From UBA724 sp049596815 (lineage in GTDB: Bacteria; Bacteroidota; Bacteroidia; Flavobacteriales; Flavobacteriaceae), in the NCBI GenBank assembly GCA_049596815.1, contig JBMYLY010000001.1, forward strand, positions 1-64,000: a stretch of DNA of 64,000 nucleotides, read 5' to 3'. The notes beneath the pieces were generated by a model, which made no database searches, was not told the origin of the DNA, and saw only the letters and a list, made by a program, of their open reading frames with translations. Each line of letters starts with the position of its first letter. The first letter of the stretch is position 1. This document shows, one piece after another, positions 16,679-25,900 of the stretch. The translations under genes and the position numbers were made by a program.

Positions 16679-18018
16679 CGCTTAAAGACGGCTGGCGTCG
16701 ATGCTTTTTGGTTAGAGAATTGTCCGTTTTCATAGGCCAGATGCCCATTGACAAAAGTATGGGTAGCTTGGGCCTGAAATGTTTGTCCCTCCAACGGGGA
16801 CCAACCACATTTGTAAAGCAAATTGTCTTTGTGTACCGTATACGGAGCGTTCAGATCCACCAATACCAAATCGGCATAGCAACCTTCTCGTACATATCCA
16901 CGGCGGTCGATATCGAAAAGCTGTGCGGGATTGTGGCACATTTTTTCAACAATTTTTTCCAAAGAAATCTTGCCTTGAAGGTGACATTCCAACAATACAG
17001 AAAGAGCATGTTGTACCATTGGGCCACCAGAGGGTGCTTTGGTATAGACGTTTTCTTTTTCCGAAAGAGTATGAGGCGCATGATCGGTGGCGATCAAATC
17101 GATGCGATCATCCAACAGGGCTGCCCAAAGCCCTTCACGATCTGATTGGGATTTGACAGCAGGGTTCCATTTGATCAGACTGCCTTTCTCAGCATAATCA
17201 GTATCGCTAAACCAAAGGTGATGTATACAAACTTCGGCTGTAATCTTTTTTTCTGCCAAAGGTTTGCTTTCGAATAAAGTGGTTTCCTTGGCTGTAGAAA
17301 GGTGGAAAACATGCAAACGAGCGCCTGTCTCTTTGGCCAATGCAATCGCTGTAGAGGACGATTTATAACAGGCTTCTTCAGACCGTATGATGGGATGACA
17401 CGCTATTGGAATATCTTCTCCATACTGTGCAATGTGAGCAGACAAATTGGCTGTGATCGTCGCCTCATCTTCACAATGCACAGAAATGGGCAAGGAGGTA
17501 TTAGAAAAAATCTTTCGCAACACATCGGGGTTATCCACCAACATATTGCCGGTGGAAGAACCCAAAAACAATTTGATCCCCGGAACTTGTTTGCCATCGA
17601 CCGCTAAGATGTCTTCTAAGTTGTCATTGGTGCCCCCAAACATAAACCCATAGTTGACCCAAGAGGTGCGCCGAGCGATGGCTAATTTGTCATCCATCAT
17701 GGCTTGAGTGGTGGTTTGCGGTTGGGTGTTGGGCATTTCAAAAAAAGTGGTAATCCCTCCGGCCAAGGCTGCCCTACTCTCTGTTTCGATAGTCGCTTTG
17801 TGCGTCAGTCCGGGTTCTCTAAAATGCACTTGATCGTCGATCAAACCCGGTAAGAGGTATTTGCCTGATGCATCTATTACAATATCTGCTTGGGCGTTGA
17901 TTTTGGGTGCCAATTGAGCAATAAACCCATCTTTCAATAGGATATCCAGTTGTTCTATATTTCCCTCATTGACAACTTGGGCGTTTTGAATTAAGGTCGT
18001 TTTGGGCTTAGTTGGCAT
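16675..18018 (-). CDS. pyrC: Dihydroorotase (amidohydrolase family)
   Basis: This 447-residue enzyme catalyses ring closure of carbamoyl-aspartate to dihydroorotate in pyrimidine synthesis. It shows the dihydroorotase pattern GLIDDQVHFREPGLTHKA (near residue 60), FEMPNTQPQT, SVHCEDEATI (about 158), RLHVFHLSTAKE (about 213) and LIATDHAPHTLSEKE (about 310). The first His of the metal-binding HxH is Gln here (DQVHFREPG); the other His residues and the TDHAP Asp are present. The gene overlaps both the GT2 gene upstream and the DUF4296 gene downstream. Allantoinase is the main alternative within the superfamily. Confidence 0.88.
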   Translation of the reverse strand: MPTKPKTTLIQNAQVVNEGNIEQLDILLKDGFIAQLAPKINAQADIVIDASGKYLLPGLIDDQVHFREPGLTHKATIETESRAALAGGITTFFEMPNTQPQTTTQAMMDDKLAIARRTSWVNYGFMFGGTNDNLEDILAVDGKQVPGIKLFLGSSTGNMLVDNPDVLRKIFSNTSLPISVHCEDEATITANLSAHIAQYGEDIPIACHPIIRSEEACYKSSSTAIALAKETGARLHVFHLSTAKETTLFESKPLAEKKITAEVCIHHLWFSDTDYAEKGSLIKWNPAVKSQSDREGLWAALLDDRIDLIATDHAPHTLSEKENVYTKAPSGGPMVQHALSVLLECHLQGKISLEKIVEKMCHNPAQLFDIDRRGYVREGCYADLVLVDLNAPYTVHKDNLLYKCGWSPLEGQTFQAQATHTFVNGHLAYENGQFSNQKASTPAVFKR

Positions 18019-18730
18019 ACCAGCTTTTTATTTTCATCAAAATTATACCAAAAATAGCTTCGCTTATAATCGATCGATTCATTTTTGAAACCCCACGGAT
18101 ACGGTCTGTAAAAACAATGGGGATCTCTTTCAAACGAAAGCCTTTTTTCCAAGCTTTAAATTTCATTTCTATTTGAAAGGCATAGCCCGAAAATCGAACT
18201 TGATTCAAATCAATAGACTTTAACACATCAGATTTATAGCCTACAAAACCCGCAGTGGTGTCTTTAATGGGCAAGGATGTAATCAGGCGCACATACAATG
18301 AGGCGCCATAAGACAACAATATGCGTCCCAAAGGCCAATTGACTACTTGTATCCCTTTGACATAGCGAGAACCTATTACAACTTCCGCTTGGCCTGCAGC
18401 TAACACTTTAAAAAGCCTTTCCAAATCTTTGGGAGCATGCGAAAAATCGGCATCCATCTCAAAGATATAGGCATAATCATGTGCCATAGCCCATCGAAAA
18501 CCATGCACAAAGGCAGGTCCTAGCCCTTTTTTTTCTGCACGGTTTTCTAAAAATATCTGTTGAGGGTATTTTTTCATCATATCAGCTACGATAGCAGCAG
18601 TACCATCGGGTGAGGCATCATCGACCACCAAAACAGAGAAAGGATGCGCCAAATCCATCAATGCTTTGAGCATCAGGGCAATATTGTCTGCCTCGTTGTA
18701 AGTGGGAATGATGACTAAACTTTTGTCCAT
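18008..18730 (-). CDS. Polyprenol-monophosphomannose-synthase-like glycosyltransferase (GT2)
   Basis: This family-2 glycosyltransferase of the dolichol-phosphate mannosyltransferase type transfers a sugar from a nucleotide donor to a polyprenyl phosphate. It has VIIPTYNEADNI, the first acidic motif VVDDASPDGTA, the DxD motif EMDADFSHAP and TAGFVGYKSDVL. I chose the ATG at 18730 (MDKSLVI) because homology begins there; an upstream Met at 18760 would add ten residues that do not look conserved. There is no C-terminal TM pair, so this is the short soluble form. It is coupled to pyrC by an 11-bp overlap. Confidence 0.9.
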   Translation of the reverse strand: MDKSLVIIPTYNEADNIALMLKALMDLAHPFSVLVVDDASPDGTAAIVADMMKKYPQQIFLENRAEKKGLGPAFVHGFRWAMAHDYAYIFEMDADFSHAPKDLERLFKVLAAGQAEVVIGSRYVKGIQVVNWPLGRILLSYGASLYVRLITSLPIKDTTAGFVGYKSDVLKSIDLNQVRFSGYAFQIEMKFKAWKKGFRLKEIPIVFTDRIRGVSKMNRSIISEAIFGIILMKIKSWYAN

Positions 18731-18765
18731 AGGAGATATACACAAAAGTAGATAAATCAAAACTG

Positions 18766-18795
18766 TTGTGCTATAGATTGCATTTTATAATTTTG
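18766..18795 (+). promoter_or_regulatory. Promoter TTG-N19-TAATTTTG for DUF4271-hemD
   Basis: TTG (18766-18768) and TAATTTTG (18788-18795) are 19 bp apart, matching the Bacteroidota consensus for the primary sigma factor. The ATG at 18800 lies 4 bp beyond the -7 box, so the mRNA is predicted to be leaderless. Confidence 0.65.
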
Positions 18796-18799
18796 CCAT

Positions 18800-19456
18800 A
18801 TGTACGAAGTCCTTTTTCGCGAAACCAACCATCTCACATGGGAAATCGGACTATTTTTTGCTCTAATCGTACTGTTGGCACTTATCAAACAGCTCAATTC
18901 AGATGCCTTCTATCGGCTGATCTATTTTTGGAAAACCGAATTTTACGCCTCCGAATCTTCAAGAACCAAACTCAGCACCCTAAAATTTGAGGATGCTCTC
19001 ATCTTTTTATTTCGCGGATTGGTGTTTGCGGCATTTACTTACACTTTGCTGATTTATTGGGGATATGGTGGGCTGCCATGGGTAAACTACCCAATGATAT
19101 TCATTGGATGGCTCACGTATAGCGCACTGCGAACATTTGTTGAATGGAGTGTAGGACTGGGGTTTGGTGCTGAGTCAAGGATGTTACTCTTTCAATTGAG
19201 AAGGGCAACAGCCAAAGGAAAATTGTCATTTGTGTTGTCAATTTTGTTAGTTGTTGGAGTTTTTGGTTTGGGACATACGGGACATCATTGGAATGTGATT
19301 CTAATTATTTACACAATGCTTTTTTTGTGGGCTTATCAGCGGACGGCCAAGCCTTATTTCAACCTAATTCGAGCCTATCTAGTCTATTTTATTTTATATA
19401 TTTGCACCTTCGAAATCGCCCCTTTGTGGCTGATCGTTAAGTACCTAAAGGTTTAA
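18800..19456 (+). CDS. DUF4271 family integral membrane protein
   Basis: This 218-residue polytopic protein has about six hydrophobic segments, including FFALIVLLALI near the N-terminus and LSFVLSILLVVGVFGLG near residue 145. It matches DUF4271, a Bacteroidota family of unknown function that commonly sits directly before hemD, as here (15-bp gap). A link to tetrapyrrole or membrane processes is only a neighbourhood inference. Confidence 0.8.
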   Translation: MYEVLFRETNHLTWEIGLFFALIVLLALIKQLNSDAFYRLIYFWKTEFYASESSRTKLSTLKFEDALIFLFRGLVFAAFTYTLLIYWGYGGLPWVNYPMIFIGWLTYSALRTFVEWSVGLGFGAESRMLLFQLRRATAKGKLSFVLSILLVVGVFGLGHTGHHWNVILIIYTMLFLWAYQRTAKPYFNLIRAYLVYFILYICTFEIAPLWLIVKYLKV

Positions 19457-19471
19457 ATTGTAAAGACCACT

Positions 19472-20218
19472 ATGAAAGTAAAAACGATTCTTGTTTCACA
19501 ACCCGAACCTGCCGTAGAAAATTCTCCTTATGGCCAACTGATTGAAAAACGAAAAGTTGCCATCGATTTTAGACCTTTTATTCACGTAGAAGGTGTGCCT
19601 GCCCGTGAGGTCAGACAACAAAAAATCGACTTGAGCAAGTTTACGGCCATCATCCTGACCAGCCGTAATGCCGTAGATCACTTTTTCAGATTGGCTGAAG
19701 AGATGAGGTACCCCATCCCCAGCACCCTAAAATATTTTTGTCAATCAGAAGCTGTTGCTTTCTATCTTCAAAAATATGTGGTGTATCGCAAGCGAAAAAT
19801 CTATGTGGGTAACCGCACTTTTGATGACCTCTTAGAACTCATAGGGAAATACAAAAACGAGAATTATCTCTTTCCTTGCTCGGATGTAGTCAAACCCATC
19901 ATCCCTCAAAAACTCAATAACTTGAGCATCAACTGGACGCAAGGTGTTTTCTACAAAACCGTCATTAGTGACCTTTCAGATCTAAGAGACGTATATTATG
20001 ACATTTTGGTGTTCTTTAGCCCCTCTGGTATTGAATCATTGTTTCAAAATTTTCCTGATTTTAAACAAAATAACACCCGAATTGCCGTTTTTGGAAACAG
20101 CACCGTGAAGGCGGCTGAGCAAGCGGGCTTACGTATAGACATTTTGGCGCCGACCCCAAAGTCGCCCTCTATGACCAAAGCGCTCGATGAGTATATCGCG
20201 GTTGCCAACAAGCGCTAA
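19472..20218 (+). CDS. hemD: Uroporphyrinogen-III synthase
   Basis: This 248-residue protein of the HemD family closes hydroxymethylbilane to uroporphyrinogen III in haem and sirohaem synthesis. Family sequence is poorly conserved. Visible anchors are ILTSRNAVDHFF (near residue 60), DILVFFSPSGIESLF (about 170), IAVFGNSTVKAAEQAG and APTPKSPSMTKALDEY at the end. The DUF4271-hemD pairing typical of Flavobacteriaceae supports the call. It converges on the DUF423 gene with a 4-bp overlap. Confidence 0.88.
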   Translation: MKVKTILVSQPEPAVENSPYGQLIEKRKVAIDFRPFIHVEGVPAREVRQQKIDLSKFTAIILTSRNAVDHFFRLAEEMRYPIPSTLKYFCQSEAVAFYLQKYVVYRKRKIYVGNRTFDDLLELIGKYKNENYLFPCSDVVKPIIPQKLNNLSINWTQGVFYKTVISDLSDLRDVYYDILVFFSPSGIESLFQNFPDFKQNNTRIAVFGNSTVKAAEQAGLRIDILAPTPKSPSMTKALDEYIAVANKR

Positions 20219-20589
20219 GACCTAATAGCAGCTCTTATCACGAAAAGCCATCCGGATATTAAAGCAATCCCTCCGATTGGGGTAATCCATCCCAAGTGAT
20301 TGAGGCTTACACCCATAAGTCGGTCTAAAGTAAGTAGATATATAGAGCCTGAAAACAACACAGTTCCCCAAACAAAAAGGAGTGCGCTTATTCGGGTGTT
20401 TTTTAATGGTAAAACAGTTAAAATCAACAAGGCCAAGGCATGGTAGATTTGGTATCTGACTCCTGTTTGAAAGGATGAAAGTTCCTCCGCACTCAACTGT
20501 TTGTCAAGCACATGGGCTGCAAAAGCGCCCAACACCACTCCGAAAGCGGCCAAAGAACTGCCCAATACAATAAGGTTTTTGATTTTCAT
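20215..20589 (-). CDS. DUF423 family small membrane protein
   Basis: This 124-residue protein has four hydrophobic helices. The first matches the DUF423 opening pattern (SLAAFGVVLGAFAAHVLD). YQIYHALALLILTVL and the C-terminal TPIGGIALISGW are also characteristic. The function is unknown. Divergent from the Lrp-type regulator (65-bp gap), so regulation by it is possible. Confidence 0.85.
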   Translation of the reverse strand: MKIKNLIVLGSSLAAFGVVLGAFAAHVLDKQLSAEELSSFQTGVRYQIYHALALLILTVLPLKNTRISALLFVWGTVLFSGSIYLLTLDRLMGVSLNHLGWITPIGGIALISGWLFVIRAAIRS

Positions 20590-20593
20590 CTCA

Positions 20594-20629
20594 TTTGGTT
20601 TATAAATACATGCTAATGTCGTATTTTTG
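20594..20629 (+). promoter_or_regulatory. Promoter TTTG-N24-TATTTTTG for the Lrp-type gene
   Basis: TATTTTTG (20622-20629) matches the -7 consensus and lies 25 bp before the ATG at 20655. A TTTG lies at 20594-20597, with a spacer slightly longer than usual. Confidence 0.45.
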
Positions 20630-20654
20630 AATCAAAGCTCTAATCTAATTCATC

Positions 20655-21125
20655 ATGAAACGCATCAATCAAAACATTGTTCTTGACGATACGGACAAAA
20701 AAATCATTCATTCCCTTTCCCAAAATGCCCGCAGATCTATTATGGAAATCGGTAGAAATATTCCCATATCGGGTGCCGCAGTTCACCAACGAATCCGCAA
20801 ACTCGAAGATGCCGGGGTTATTACAGGCAGTCGCATCGAAATCAACACTGAAGCTCTTGGATATACAACCACTGCTTTTATTGGCATCTACTTGGACAAG
20901 GCTGCTCACAATGCCACCGCTGTATCTAAACTGAAAAACATTCCTGAAATCACAGAGTGCTACTATACAACCGGAAACTGGAGTGTGTTGATTAAAATCA
21001 AATGTAAAGACAACCAACATTTGATGGAACTGCTCAGCAAACAGGTGCAAAAAATTCCAGGAATTTCAAGAACAGAAACCTATATCTGTCTCAACCAACA
21101 AATCGACAGAGAAATTACCCTCTAA
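20655..21125 (+). CDS. Lrp/AsnC family transcriptional regulator
   Basis: This 156-residue regulator has an N-terminal HTH (LDDTDKKIIHSLSQNARRS, then ISGAAVHQRIRKLEDAGVI) and a C-terminal RAM ligand-binding domain (TAFIGIYLDKAA to SRTETYICL). The family senses amino acids and forms octamers. The nearest divergent target is DUF423; the ligand is unknown. Confidence 0.94.
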   Translation: MKRINQNIVLDDTDKKIIHSLSQNARRSIMEIGRNIPISGAAVHQRIRKLEDAGVITGSRIEINTEALGYTTTAFIGIYLDKAAHNATAVSKLKNIPEITECYYTTGNWSVLIKIKCKDNQHLMELLSKQVQKIPGISRTETYICLNQQIDREITL

Positions 21126-21815
21126 CTACCTGCGTTGGCTGGCAACCCTTAGTGCAAAATAAGCCAATGTAGCCAAAGACCCAATAGCAGCCACCACATA
21201 GGTTCGAGCTGCCCACTTTAGGGCATCTTCAGAGGCTGCATATTCTTCTCTTGATACCATATTCTTGCGTTGGAGCCAAGCCAAAGCACGCTTGCTGGCA
21301 TCGTATTCAACAGGAAGGGTTATAAAACTAAACAACGTACCCAACCCAAACATAATCACTCCTGCAACAGCGATGGGATAGCCCAATCCGGAGCTTGCCA
21401 TTCCCAAACCGATGGCGATTATCCAAACCGAAAGGTTGGAGGCTACGCTGACAACGGGCACTAAAGTCGAACGCATCTGCAACCACTCATAGCCTTGCGC
21501 ATGCTGAACCGCATGTCCACACTCATGAGCAGCGACCGCAGCGGCAGCGGCATTACGGGCGCTGTAAACACTCTCACTCAAGTTTACAGTTCGCTTGATC
21601 GGGTTGTAATGATCGGTCAACATACCTCGTGTTGAAACGACTTTGACATTGCGAATGCCGTGGTCAGAAAGCATTTTTTCGGCAATCTCTGCGCCTGTCA
21701 TGCCATTGCGTAATGACATTTTGGAATATTTTTTGAATTTATTCTTGAGCTGTGCGCTCACCGCCATACTGATGATAAAAAAGACAATGGCAATCAAATA
21801 GTATCCTCCCCACAT
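21126..21815 (-). CDS. Membrane zinc metallopeptidase (YugP-like)
   Basis: This 229-residue protein has an N-terminal TM helix, the zinc motif AHECGHAVQHAQGY (HExxH-like, H-E-C-G-H, near residue 96) and two further TM helices (about 120-165). LPVEYDASKRALAWL supplies the conserved distal acidic region. It matches the bacterial YugP-type neutral zinc metallopeptidases. The substrate is unknown. Its stop immediately follows the Lrp gene stop, convergently. Confidence 0.9.
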   Translation of the reverse strand: MWGGYYLIAIVFFIISMAVSAQLKNKFKKYSKMSLRNGMTGAEIAEKMLSDHGIRNVKVVSTRGMLTDHYNPIKRTVNLSESVYSARNAAAAAVAAHECGHAVQHAQGYEWLQMRSTLVPVVSVASNLSVWIIAIGLGMASSGLGYPIAVAGVIMFGLGTLFSFITLPVEYDASKRALAWLQRKNMVSREEYAASEDALKWAARTYVVAAIGSLATLAYFALRVASQRR

Positions 21816-21857
21816 AATTTTTATTATTTATTCAGAAATTGGCAAAAATCCTGCCAA

Positions 21858-22124
21858 TCAGCTCCTTTTCTTTAGGATATTAAATATAATAAAGATTTGC
21901 ATGACTGCCGTAACTGTATTGGCCACAACCACAGACAGACTTTCTATTCGTAGACCGAAATACAACCACATACAAACCCCCACGAACATGATCACATACA
22001 TGGGCAATGACAAACCGTCAGCACTTTGGGTACGATAGACTTTGATAGCTTGAGGTAAAAATGCAATGGTAGTCAGAAATGCGGCAATGAGCCCCACAAT
22101 TTCATCCGCATTGATACTTAACAT
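21858..22124 (-). CDS. SemiSWEET-type sugar transporter
   Basis: This 88-residue protein has three TM helices forming one MtN3/PQ-loop triple-helix bundle, the bacterial half of eukaryotic SWEETs. The PQ motif is in TTIAFLPQAIKVYRTQSADG, and SLPMYVIMFVGVCMWLYFG and VVANTVTAVMQ follow the family pattern. It would work as a dimer for facilitated sugar diffusion. Its start overlaps the leuS stop by 7 bp, so its expression is probably coupled to leuS. Confidence 0.92.
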   Translation of the reverse strand: MLSINADEIVGLIAAFLTTIAFLPQAIKVYRTQSADGLSLPMYVIMFVGVCMWLYFGLRIESLSVVVANTVTAVMQIFIIFNILKKRS

Positions 22125-24931
22125 ACGACGTTCACAATTTTGTTAGGCACCACAATGACCTTTCTGACTACTTTTCCTGCCAGTTGTTGTTGGGTACGTT
22201 CATCATTCAAAACCATGGTCTCAATAGATTTTGGGTCGGCAGACACATCAATATCCAGAGTAAACCGCACCTTGCCGTTAAAGCTTATTGGGTAGGTCTT
22301 GGTGGACTCTATCAAATGTTTTTTGTTGGCCTCTGGAAATGGTGCCTCCACGATAGAAGATTCGTGACCTAAAAGCGCCCAAAGTTCTTCACAAATATGC
22401 GGCGCAAAAGGAGACAACAAAATGGTCAAAGGCTCCAAAATCTCTCGCTGGTTACTGCCCAAAGAAGTGAGCTCGTTGACACAAATCATAAATGCACTCA
22501 CTGCCGTATTAAGAGAGAGTTGCTCTATGTCTTGGGTGACTTTCTCTATGGTGCCATGCAAGGCCTTAAGGGCTTCCTTTGAGGGAGCCTCATCACTAAT
22601 TGTAAAGACATCGCCGCTATGAAACAAACGCCAAAATTTGTTGAGGAAGCCAAAAACACCCGTGATACCTGCGGTATTCCACGGTTTGGCTTGTTCTATT
22701 GGGCCCAAAAACATTTCATACATCCGCAAGGTATCTGCTCCATAGGTCTGACAAATATCATCGGGGTTAACCACGTTGTATTTGGACTTGGACATTTTTT
22801 CGACCTCGCGTTTGGACAGTAGCTTGCCGTCTTCCAATTCAAAAGTAGCTTCTTGAAAATGGGGTTGCCACTGCTTTAAGGCCTCTATATCTACCGCATC
22901 TGAGGTGTCTACCAAATTGATGTCTACATGAATGGGCTCTACCGAGTTGTCACCCACCAATCCTCTCGATAAAAAGGTTTGGGTCCCCGACTTTCGATAT
23001 ACAAAGGCACTGTTGCCCAAGATCATTCCCTGATTGACCAGTTTCTTGGCAAATTCCTCCACCCCAACATAGCCTAAATCAAAGAATACTTTTTGCCAAA
23101 AGCGCGCATACAAAAGGTGCCCCGTAGCATGTTCGCTACCGCCCACATAAAGGTCCACCGCACCCCAATAATCCAAAGCGGTTTTATCGGCAAATTGTGA
23201 TGTATTGCCGGCATCCATATAGCGGTTAAAATACCAGGAACTTCCGGCCCAACCGGGCATGGTATTGAGTTCAAGTGGGAAGACACGTTTATGATCGATT
23301 TCAGTATTAGAAACCACTTTTTGTTGTTGAGCATCCCAAGCCCATTCGGTGGCGTTTCCTAGCGGGGGCGCACCTTCGGGAGTGGGTAAATATTTTTCTA
23401 CCTCAGGTAAGTGAAGAGGAAGTGCTTCAACAGGAAGTGCTCGAGGAGTTCCATTGTCAAAATATATAGGAATCGGCTCTCCCCAATAACGCTGTCTGCT
23501 AAAAACTGCGTCGCGCAATCTATAAGTTATCTGTGCAGCTCCTTTACCGATAGCTGTCAATTGCCGTATCACCTCTTTGGATGCTTTGGGTACATCTAGG
23601 TCGTTAAGAAAATCTGAATTGGCAATTGTGGTATTTGTCTTTTCACTGTGAGCGGCCTCAGACACGTCCTTATCTGCGAAAATATTTTTGATAGGTAGGT
23701 CAAAATGCTTGGCAAAATCGAAATCACGTTGGTCCCCACAAGGAACCGCCATCACAGCGCCCGTACCATAGCCTGCAAGTACATAATCCCCTATCCAAAT
23801 GGGAATCTTCTCTTCGGTAAAAGGGTGCAATGCATAGGCGCCAGTGAACACCCCGGTGATGTTTTTAACATCGGCCATACGATCTCTTTCACTGCGAGAA
23901 GCGGTTGTCTCTACATAGGCCTGAACATCCTGTTTCTGAGCATCTGTGGTGATTTGTTCCACCAGTGGATGTTCGGGTGCCAAGGTCATAAAGCTAACGC
24001 CAAACAAAGTGTCAGGACGGGTGGTAAAGACCTCGATGATGTCCTGATGTCCATCTATGTCAAAGCGAACAGACGCCCCAACGGATTTCCCAATCCAGTT
24101 GCGCTGCATTTCTTTTAAGGGTTCTGGCCAGTCGATGGTTTCCAATCCACTGAGCAAACGCTCTGCATAGGCAGAAATACGCATGCTCCATTGGGTCATT
24201 TTTTTTCGAACGACGGCATAACCACCGCGTTCAGAAACGCCATTTACCACCTCGTCATTGGCCAGCACAGTTCCCAGTTCTGGGCACCAATTGACCTCGG
24301 TTTCAGCTAAGTAAGCCAGGCGATAGTTCAGCAAATGGGTTTGTTTTTCTTTTTCTGAAAAAGCGCGCCATTGATCTGCAGAAATCTCTGGAGTCGATGC
24401 ATCACAATGAGTTTGCAAGTTGAGGTTGCCGCTTTGTTCCAAAATTGTCATCAACTCCTCGATAGGGCGGGCTTTACTTTCAGAAGTATCAAACCAAGAC
24501 GCAAACAGCTTCAAAAACATCCATTGGGTCCATTTGTAATAATCGGGTTCGGAAGTGCGTACTTCTCGACTCCAATCAAAAGAGAACCCCAACTGATCGA
24601 GTTGTTCCCGGTATCTTTTGATATTGGCTGCCGTTGTAATGGCAGGGTGCTGCCCTGTTTGGATGGCATATTGCTCGGCTGGGAGACCAAAAGAGTCGTA
24701 TCCTTGGGGATGAAGCACATTGTAACCCTTGTTGCGCTTGTATCTGGCCACTATGTCACTGGCAATATACCCCAGAGGGTGCCCCACGTGTAGCCCCGCA
24801 CCGGAAGGATAAGGGAACATGTCGAGGACATAATATTTCGGTTTTTCAGAGGTCGAATCGGCAGCAAAAGTTTGATTCTTCGCCCAGTAGGATTGCCATT
24901 TTTTCTCTATCGACTGAAAAGGATATGCCAT
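22118..24931 (-). CDS. leuS: Leucyl-tRNA synthetase
   Basis: This class I synthetase charges tRNA-Leu. The start is set at the ATG at 24931 (MAYPFQSIEKKW), which begins the conserved N-terminus; a Met ten codons upstream gives a non-conserved extension. It has the HIGH motif GLHVGHPLGY, the CP1 editing domain (TTRPDTLFGV), CQTYGADTLRMYEMF and KMSKS in VEKMSKSKYN. A roughly 60-residue segment rich in E and Q (near residue 150-210) sits between the catalytic blocks, where Bacteroidota enzymes carry an insertion. It is co-transcribed with the SemiSWEET gene. Confidence 0.97.
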   Translation of the reverse strand: MAYPFQSIEKKWQSYWAKNQTFAADSTSEKPKYYVLDMFPYPSGAGLHVGHPLGYIASDIVARYKRNKGYNVLHPQGYDSFGLPAEQYAIQTGQHPAITTAANIKRYREQLDQLGFSFDWSREVRTSEPDYYKWTQWMFLKLFASWFDTSESKARPIEELMTILEQSGNLNLQTHCDASTPEISADQWRAFSEKEKQTHLLNYRLAYLAETEVNWCPELGTVLANDEVVNGVSERGGYAVVRKKMTQWSMRISAYAERLLSGLETIDWPEPLKEMQRNWIGKSVGASVRFDIDGHQDIIEVFTTRPDTLFGVSFMTLAPEHPLVEQITTDAQKQDVQAYVETTASRSERDRMADVKNITGVFTGAYALHPFTEEKIPIWIGDYVLAGYGTGAVMAVPCGDQRDFDFAKHFDLPIKNIFADKDVSEAAHSEKTNTTIANSDFLNDLDVPKASKEVIRQLTAIGKGAAQITYRLRDAVFSRQRYWGEPIPIYFDNGTPRALPVEALPLHLPEVEKYLPTPEGAPPLGNATEWAWDAQQQKVVSNTEIDHKRVFPLELNTMPGWAGSSWYFNRYMDAGNTSQFADKTALDYWGAVDLYVGGSEHATGHLLYARFWQKVFFDLGYVGVEEFAKKLVNQGMILGNSAFVYRKSGTQTFLSRGLVGDNSVEPIHVDINLVDTSDAVDIEALKQWQPHFQEATFELEDGKLLSKREVEKMSKSKYNVVNPDDICQTYGADTLRMYEMFLGPIEQAKPWNTAGITGVFGFLNKFWRLFHSGDVFTISDEAPSKEALKALHGTIEKVTQDIEQLSLNTAVSAFMICVNELTSLGSNQREILEPLTILLSPFAPHICEELWALLGHESSIVEAPFPEANKKHLIESTKTYPISFNGKVRFTLDIDVSADPKSIETMVLNDERTQQQLAGKVVRKVIVVPNKIVNVVC

Positions 24932-25021
24932 ATGCCCAATTAACAGCTGCAAAAATACCATATATTATCAGAATAATTAAAGTCCCAAACGTTGGGTTGG
25001 ATTTTGTAATTTTAGCCCGTC

Positions 25022-25897
25022 ATGGGCAAACCCTATCACGTTTATCAACGTCGTCAATTGATTCGCTCCTACATCTCGGTAGTGGTGAGCATCGGATTGG
25101 TGCTTTTTGTGGTGGGTGTGTTGGGCTTGTTGGTGTTAAACACCCAGCGGGTGGCCCAACACGTGAAGGAACAAATTGTACTTACTGTGTTTTTAGATGA
25201 CCAAGCCAAAGAGGTGGAAGTAGAGCAACTCAAAACCATGTTGGCTTTGGCACCATTTACCAAGTCGGCTCTCTTTATTTCTAAAGCACAAGCCGCCCAA
25301 GAACACAGTGCCGAAATCGGAGAGGATTTTATGGATTTTTTAGGATACAACCCCCTCAAAGATGCGATAGATCTGCGGTTGAAAGGCAGCTATGTAAACA
25401 CCCTAAGCGTTGACAGCATCAGCACCATGATCAGCGACAGGTCATATGTGAGTGAAGTCGTTTATGACCGTCCATTGATTGGCTTGCTCAATGAAAACAT
25501 TGAACGTATCAGCCTTTTGCTACTCATCAGTTGTGGGTTCTTTCTGATTGTGTCTATACTATTGATCAACAACTCGATTCGATTATCCATCTATGCCAAA
25601 CGAATGGTCATCAAAACCATGCAACTAGTAGGTGCCCGAAAAGGATTTATTCGCAGGCCTTTTGTGCGTAGATATGTACTACTGGGGCTGTTAAGTGCTT
25701 TGCTGGCCTGTGGGGGAATATGGGGATTGTTGCAAGTCGCTATAGACTATGTGCCCAACTTGTCAGAACTGATGGACATCGAAACCATTCTGATGGCTTT
25801 TGGTGGCGTGGTATTGCTTTCCTTTGTCATCACATCCCTAAGCGCTACCTTGGCTACGCAACGCTACCTGAATCTGAAAACGGATTTTTTATACTGA
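25022..25897 (+). CDS. ftsX: Cell division ABC-transporter-like permease FtsX
   Basis: This 291-residue protein has one N-terminal TM helix (about 20-42), a periplasmic domain (about 45-155) and three C-terminal TM helices (about 160-185, 215-240, 258-282). That is the FtsX topology. With FtsE it regulates peptidoglycan hydrolases at the septum. MQLVGARKGFIRRPFVRRY is the conserved cytoplasmic loop. ftsE is not in the window. It heads a run ftsX, DUF3098, uppP, truB, tag, all overlapping or spaced by a few bases. Confidence 0.92.
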   Translation: MGKPYHVYQRRQLIRSYISVVVSIGLVLFVVGVLGLLVLNTQRVAQHVKEQIVLTVFLDDQAKEVEVEQLKTMLALAPFTKSALFISKAQAAQEHSAEIGEDFMDFLGYNPLKDAIDLRLKGSYVNTLSVDSISTMISDRSYVSEVVYDRPLIGLLNENIERISLLLLISCGFFLIVSILLINNSIRLSIYAKRMVIKTMQLVGARKGFIRRPFVRRYVLLGLLSALLACGGIWGLLQVAIDYVPNLSELMDIETILMAFGGVVLLSFVITSLSATLATQRYLNLKTDFLY

Positions 25898-25900
25898 TTT

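Noticed and set aside
16708..17156. Two open frames of about 125-145 codons on the plus strand inside pyrC
   Set aside because: Both overlap the coding strand of a clear dihydroorotase and each other; the product composition is not protein-like and no family match is visible.
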